Below, piece after piece: positions 62,428 to 64,000 of a stretch of 64,000 bases of DNA. Source of the stretch: Thalassovita taeanensis (GTDB lineage: Bacteria; Pseudomonadota; Alphaproteobacteria; Rhodobacterales; Rhodobacteraceae); the NCBI RefSeq assembly GCF_900110775.1, contig NZ_FOEP01000016.1:34490-98489 (forward strand). Direction: 5' to 3'. The first letter of the stretch is position 1. Every line of letters starts with the position of its first letter. Under the pieces are notes generated by a model that saw nothing but the letters and a program-made list of their open reading frames with translations, made no database searches and was not told the DNA's origin. The position numbers were made by a program, and so were the translations under genes.

Positions 62428-62808
62428 ATGCTTTGAAAACTCGCCCTTGCCGCAACGCTGGCTCTCGCCGCTGCGTCGCAGGTCATCGCACATTCTGAAG
62501 GCCACGGTTCAATTGAGCCAGCAGTTGCTCTGGAAAATGCAATCAACGCGGCAGATCACCTCACCCGCGTATCTGTGGATCGCGACTGGAGCCCACTTGC
62601 CAAGAGTTGGTCGCAGCTTTCGACATCCAGTGCCAAGATCCTTGCCGTCGTGGACGGCGACTACGTCGTCGCAGTGACAAACCCCGATGATGGGAGGATT
62701 CTCTACATCCTCGTCGCATTCAACGGCGCAATCGTTGACGCTAATTTCACCGGCACTTTCCCCTATGTGTATGATGCCCAGAACCCTGATACGTGGACGA
62801 CGGACTGA
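62428..62808 (+). pseudogene. Exported DUF6488-like small protein gene with TGA at codon 3
   Basis: ATG-CTT-TGA, then 123 sense codons in frame: a good signal peptide (KLALAATLALAAASQVIAHS) and a conserved-looking body (DRDWSPLAKSW, AVVDGDYVVAVTNPDDGRIL, YVYDAQNPDTWTTD). AAGGAAGGA precedes the ATG. The frame would make a normal exported protein if the TGA were sense. It is either a recent nonsense mutation, a sequencing error or rescued by an unusual start. An internal GTG at 62575 would give only 77 residues without a signal. The family name is tentative. Confidence 0.6.
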
Positions 62809-63223
62809 GGCCCAAGACGCGCAGGCCACCTCACGTGAAACACAAGGCGACTGTAGGCGTTCAGATGGGTGGTGAAGACAGTGCGTTAACAGACTCCAGC
62901 TAAAGATCGGGGCTTCCAATGCCGCCCCATGCAAGATCGGCAGCGCCATGTCCCGCATTGTGTGAATTTTGGCATTTCCCAATCTCGCACTTGCAGCAAA
63001 AGTCGGCAATGCGGGCCGCAAACGCAGCATCGAGCATCAAAGGCCAATGGCAGCGGGCCGTTCACGTCGATCCCAGGAGATACAGGTAGGGCGGGAGGAC
63101 TAAGCCGCTCCGCGGCATTGGCGCCTGACCGCAAGGTCGGCACATATTTCATGATTTTTCTTTGTGGCATGCCGGTCTGGGCTGACGATTGGGGTCTTTC
63201 CCACCGTCAGACAGGAGGTTCCC
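62809..63223. other. Intergenic region without convincing genes
   Basis: About 415 bases between the exported-protein gene and the recombinase. Only short frames on either strand. No terminal repeats of an IS are evident. Confidence 0.4.
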
Positions 63224-63661
63224 ATGAAGGAGGAGAAGGCCACCCTGCTGCGCCAGCGGATGATCGAAGACATTTATATTCGGGGGCTGTGCGAGAAGAC
63301 GCAAAAAGCGCTCATCCGGAATGTGAAGCATTTCGCGTCATTCCTCGGGCGGCCGCCCGACACAGCCACCCCTGAAGATCTGCGCGCCTATCAACTCAAG
63401 ATGACACAGGGCGGCGTGTCGACCAGCACCTTCAACGTGCGCATCATTTCCCTGCGGTTCTTCTTCGGGATCACTTACGGGCGTGATGAGATGAAGCGCT
63501 TCATGCAGTTTCATCGCAAGCCCCGCAAATTGCCGATTGTCCTGAGTGTCGAGGAGGTGGCTGATTTGATGGCCGCCGTGCCCGGCCCTGGGCTCAAATA
63601 TCGGGCGGCTCTTGGCATCAGTTACGGTGCCGGGCTGCGTGCATCCGAAGTCTTGACCTGA
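63224..63661 (+). pseudogene. Tyrosine recombinase, 3' part lost to an IS3 insertion
   Basis: A frame of 145 residues from ATG 63224 (CAGGAGG upstream): SAM-like core-binding domain (LCEKTQKALIRNVKHFASFLG, STFNVRIISLRFFF) and the beginning of the catalytic domain, up to GAGLRASEV, where the first catalytic Arg sits. The rest is absent: the frame runs into the IS left end at 63654. Related recombinases often accompany IS91-type elements in this bacterial group. Confidence 0.85.
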
Positions 63662-64000
63662 GCCCCTAAAACTCCTCCAAATTTGTGTAGAGTCCGCCCA
63701 ACAAAAGGACGGACAAATGAAGGCACGATTTACGGATGAACAGATCATTGCGATGATCAAGGAACAGGAATCTGGTGAGAAGACCGCAGACGTGTGTCGG
63801 CGTCACGGGATCAGCTCAGCGACGTTCTATAAATACAAATCGAAGTATAGTGGCATGGAACCATCGGATGCGAAGCGGTTGCGGGCATTAGAAGATGAGA
63901 ACGGCAAGCTGAAGAAGCTTTTGGCAGAACAGATGTTGGACAACGCGATGTTGCGAGACATCAATTCAAAAAAGTGGTGACGCCCGTTGGAAAGCGGAAA
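63654..64000 (+). mobile_element. IS3-family insertion sequence, left end, runs off window
   Basis: TGACCTGAGCCCC begins at 63654, exactly where the recombinase gene breaks; IS3-group ends often start TGACCTG. OrfA follows at 63717. The second frame and the right end lie outside the window, so target duplication cannot be checked. Confidence 0.78.
63717..63980 (+). CDS. IS3-family transposase OrfA
   Basis: An 87-residue protein: helix-turn-helix of the IS3 OrfA/Tnp_1 type (FTDEQIIAMIKEQESGEKTA, CRRHGISSATFYKYKSKY), then a leucine-zipper-like helix (ALEDENGKLKKLLAEQMLDN). A slippery A6G (63968-63974) just before the stop fits the -1 frameshift that makes the OrfAB transposase in this family. 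OrfB would continue past the window. Confidence 0.93.
   Translation: MKARFTDEQIIAMIKEQESGEKTADVCRRHGISSATFYKYKSKYSGMEPSDAKRLRALEDENGKLKKLLAEQMLDNAMLRDINSKKW

Noticed and set aside
1..64000. CRISPR array
   Set aside because: No set of regularly spaced identical repeats of 25-40 bases was seen; the only short repeats are those listed.

Overview
The window is a high-GC alphaproteobacterial segment, most likely from the Rhodobacteraceae/Roseobacter group. The basis is family composition and gene style: Tat-exported substrate-binding proteins, the imelysin/di-haem oxidoreductase operon, the NreB/HupE-type metal cluster, and RecJ next to tRNA-Glu. No taxonomic marker gene is present, so this is inference.

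Left part (1-14,800). The 3' part of recJ is followed by tRNA-Glu(UUC). An integrative element of about 8.3 kb sits in the tRNA 3' end, bounded by exact 17-bp repeats at 1721-1737 and 10032-10048. It carries a tyrosine integrase, an AlpA-type regulator, a prim-pol primase and a RepA-like helicase as two overlapping genes, a cluster of GGGACA repeats after the helicase gene, and eight or nine small genes of unknown function. A TACTA direct repeat with 11-bp period occurs four times, near both ends and upstream of the leftward operons. Beyond the element lie a decayed PIN-domain gene, a YgiB-like lipoprotein/glutathionylspermidine synthase-like pair, and an SLC13/RCK permease.

Middle part (15,000-41,300). 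Three ABC importer operons dominate: a UgpBCAE-like set, a peptide/opine-type set and a polyamine-type set. The first two each end in a paralogous GpdQ-like metallophosphoesterase. A PHP-domain phosphoesterase follows the third. All three transporter operons and the PHP gene have sequences upstream that fit the PhoB box (7-bp repeats related to CTGTCAT, 11-bp period). I read this as a phosphate-starvation island for uptake and intracellular cleavage of organophosphates. An iron-type imelysin / di-haem oxidoreductase / imelysin / DUF1513 operon and a CaCA-type exchanger lie between the second and third sets.

41,300-55,640. Kdo synthesis genes (kdsA, kdsD) and a ferredoxin-NADP reductase/7Fe ferredoxin pair are followed by a long co-directional cluster: AprA-like flavoprotein, AprB-like ferredoxin, HEAT-repeat protein, a taurine/nitrate-type ABC system whose binding protein has a NosL-like tail, a membrane protein with a vicinal Cys pair, SCO and PCu(A)C copper chaperones, a di-haem cytochrome c, a Crp-type regulator and a YeiH-like exporter. 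I cannot match this combination to a described pathway. It suggests anion or organosulfur uptake tied to sulfur and copper redox chemistry.

Right end (55,640-64,000). This is accessory DNA. It has a tniB remnant with an amber codon, a divergent SDR/HxlR pair, and a metal-handling cluster (CsoR/RcnR-family repressor, His-tailed MFS exporter, His-rich protein, HupE/UreJ-like protein, anchored periplasmic protein) with a C6G7 palindromic operator. One small exported protein has a TGA at codon 3. At the edge, a tyrosine recombinase is cut by an IS3-family element that runs off the window.
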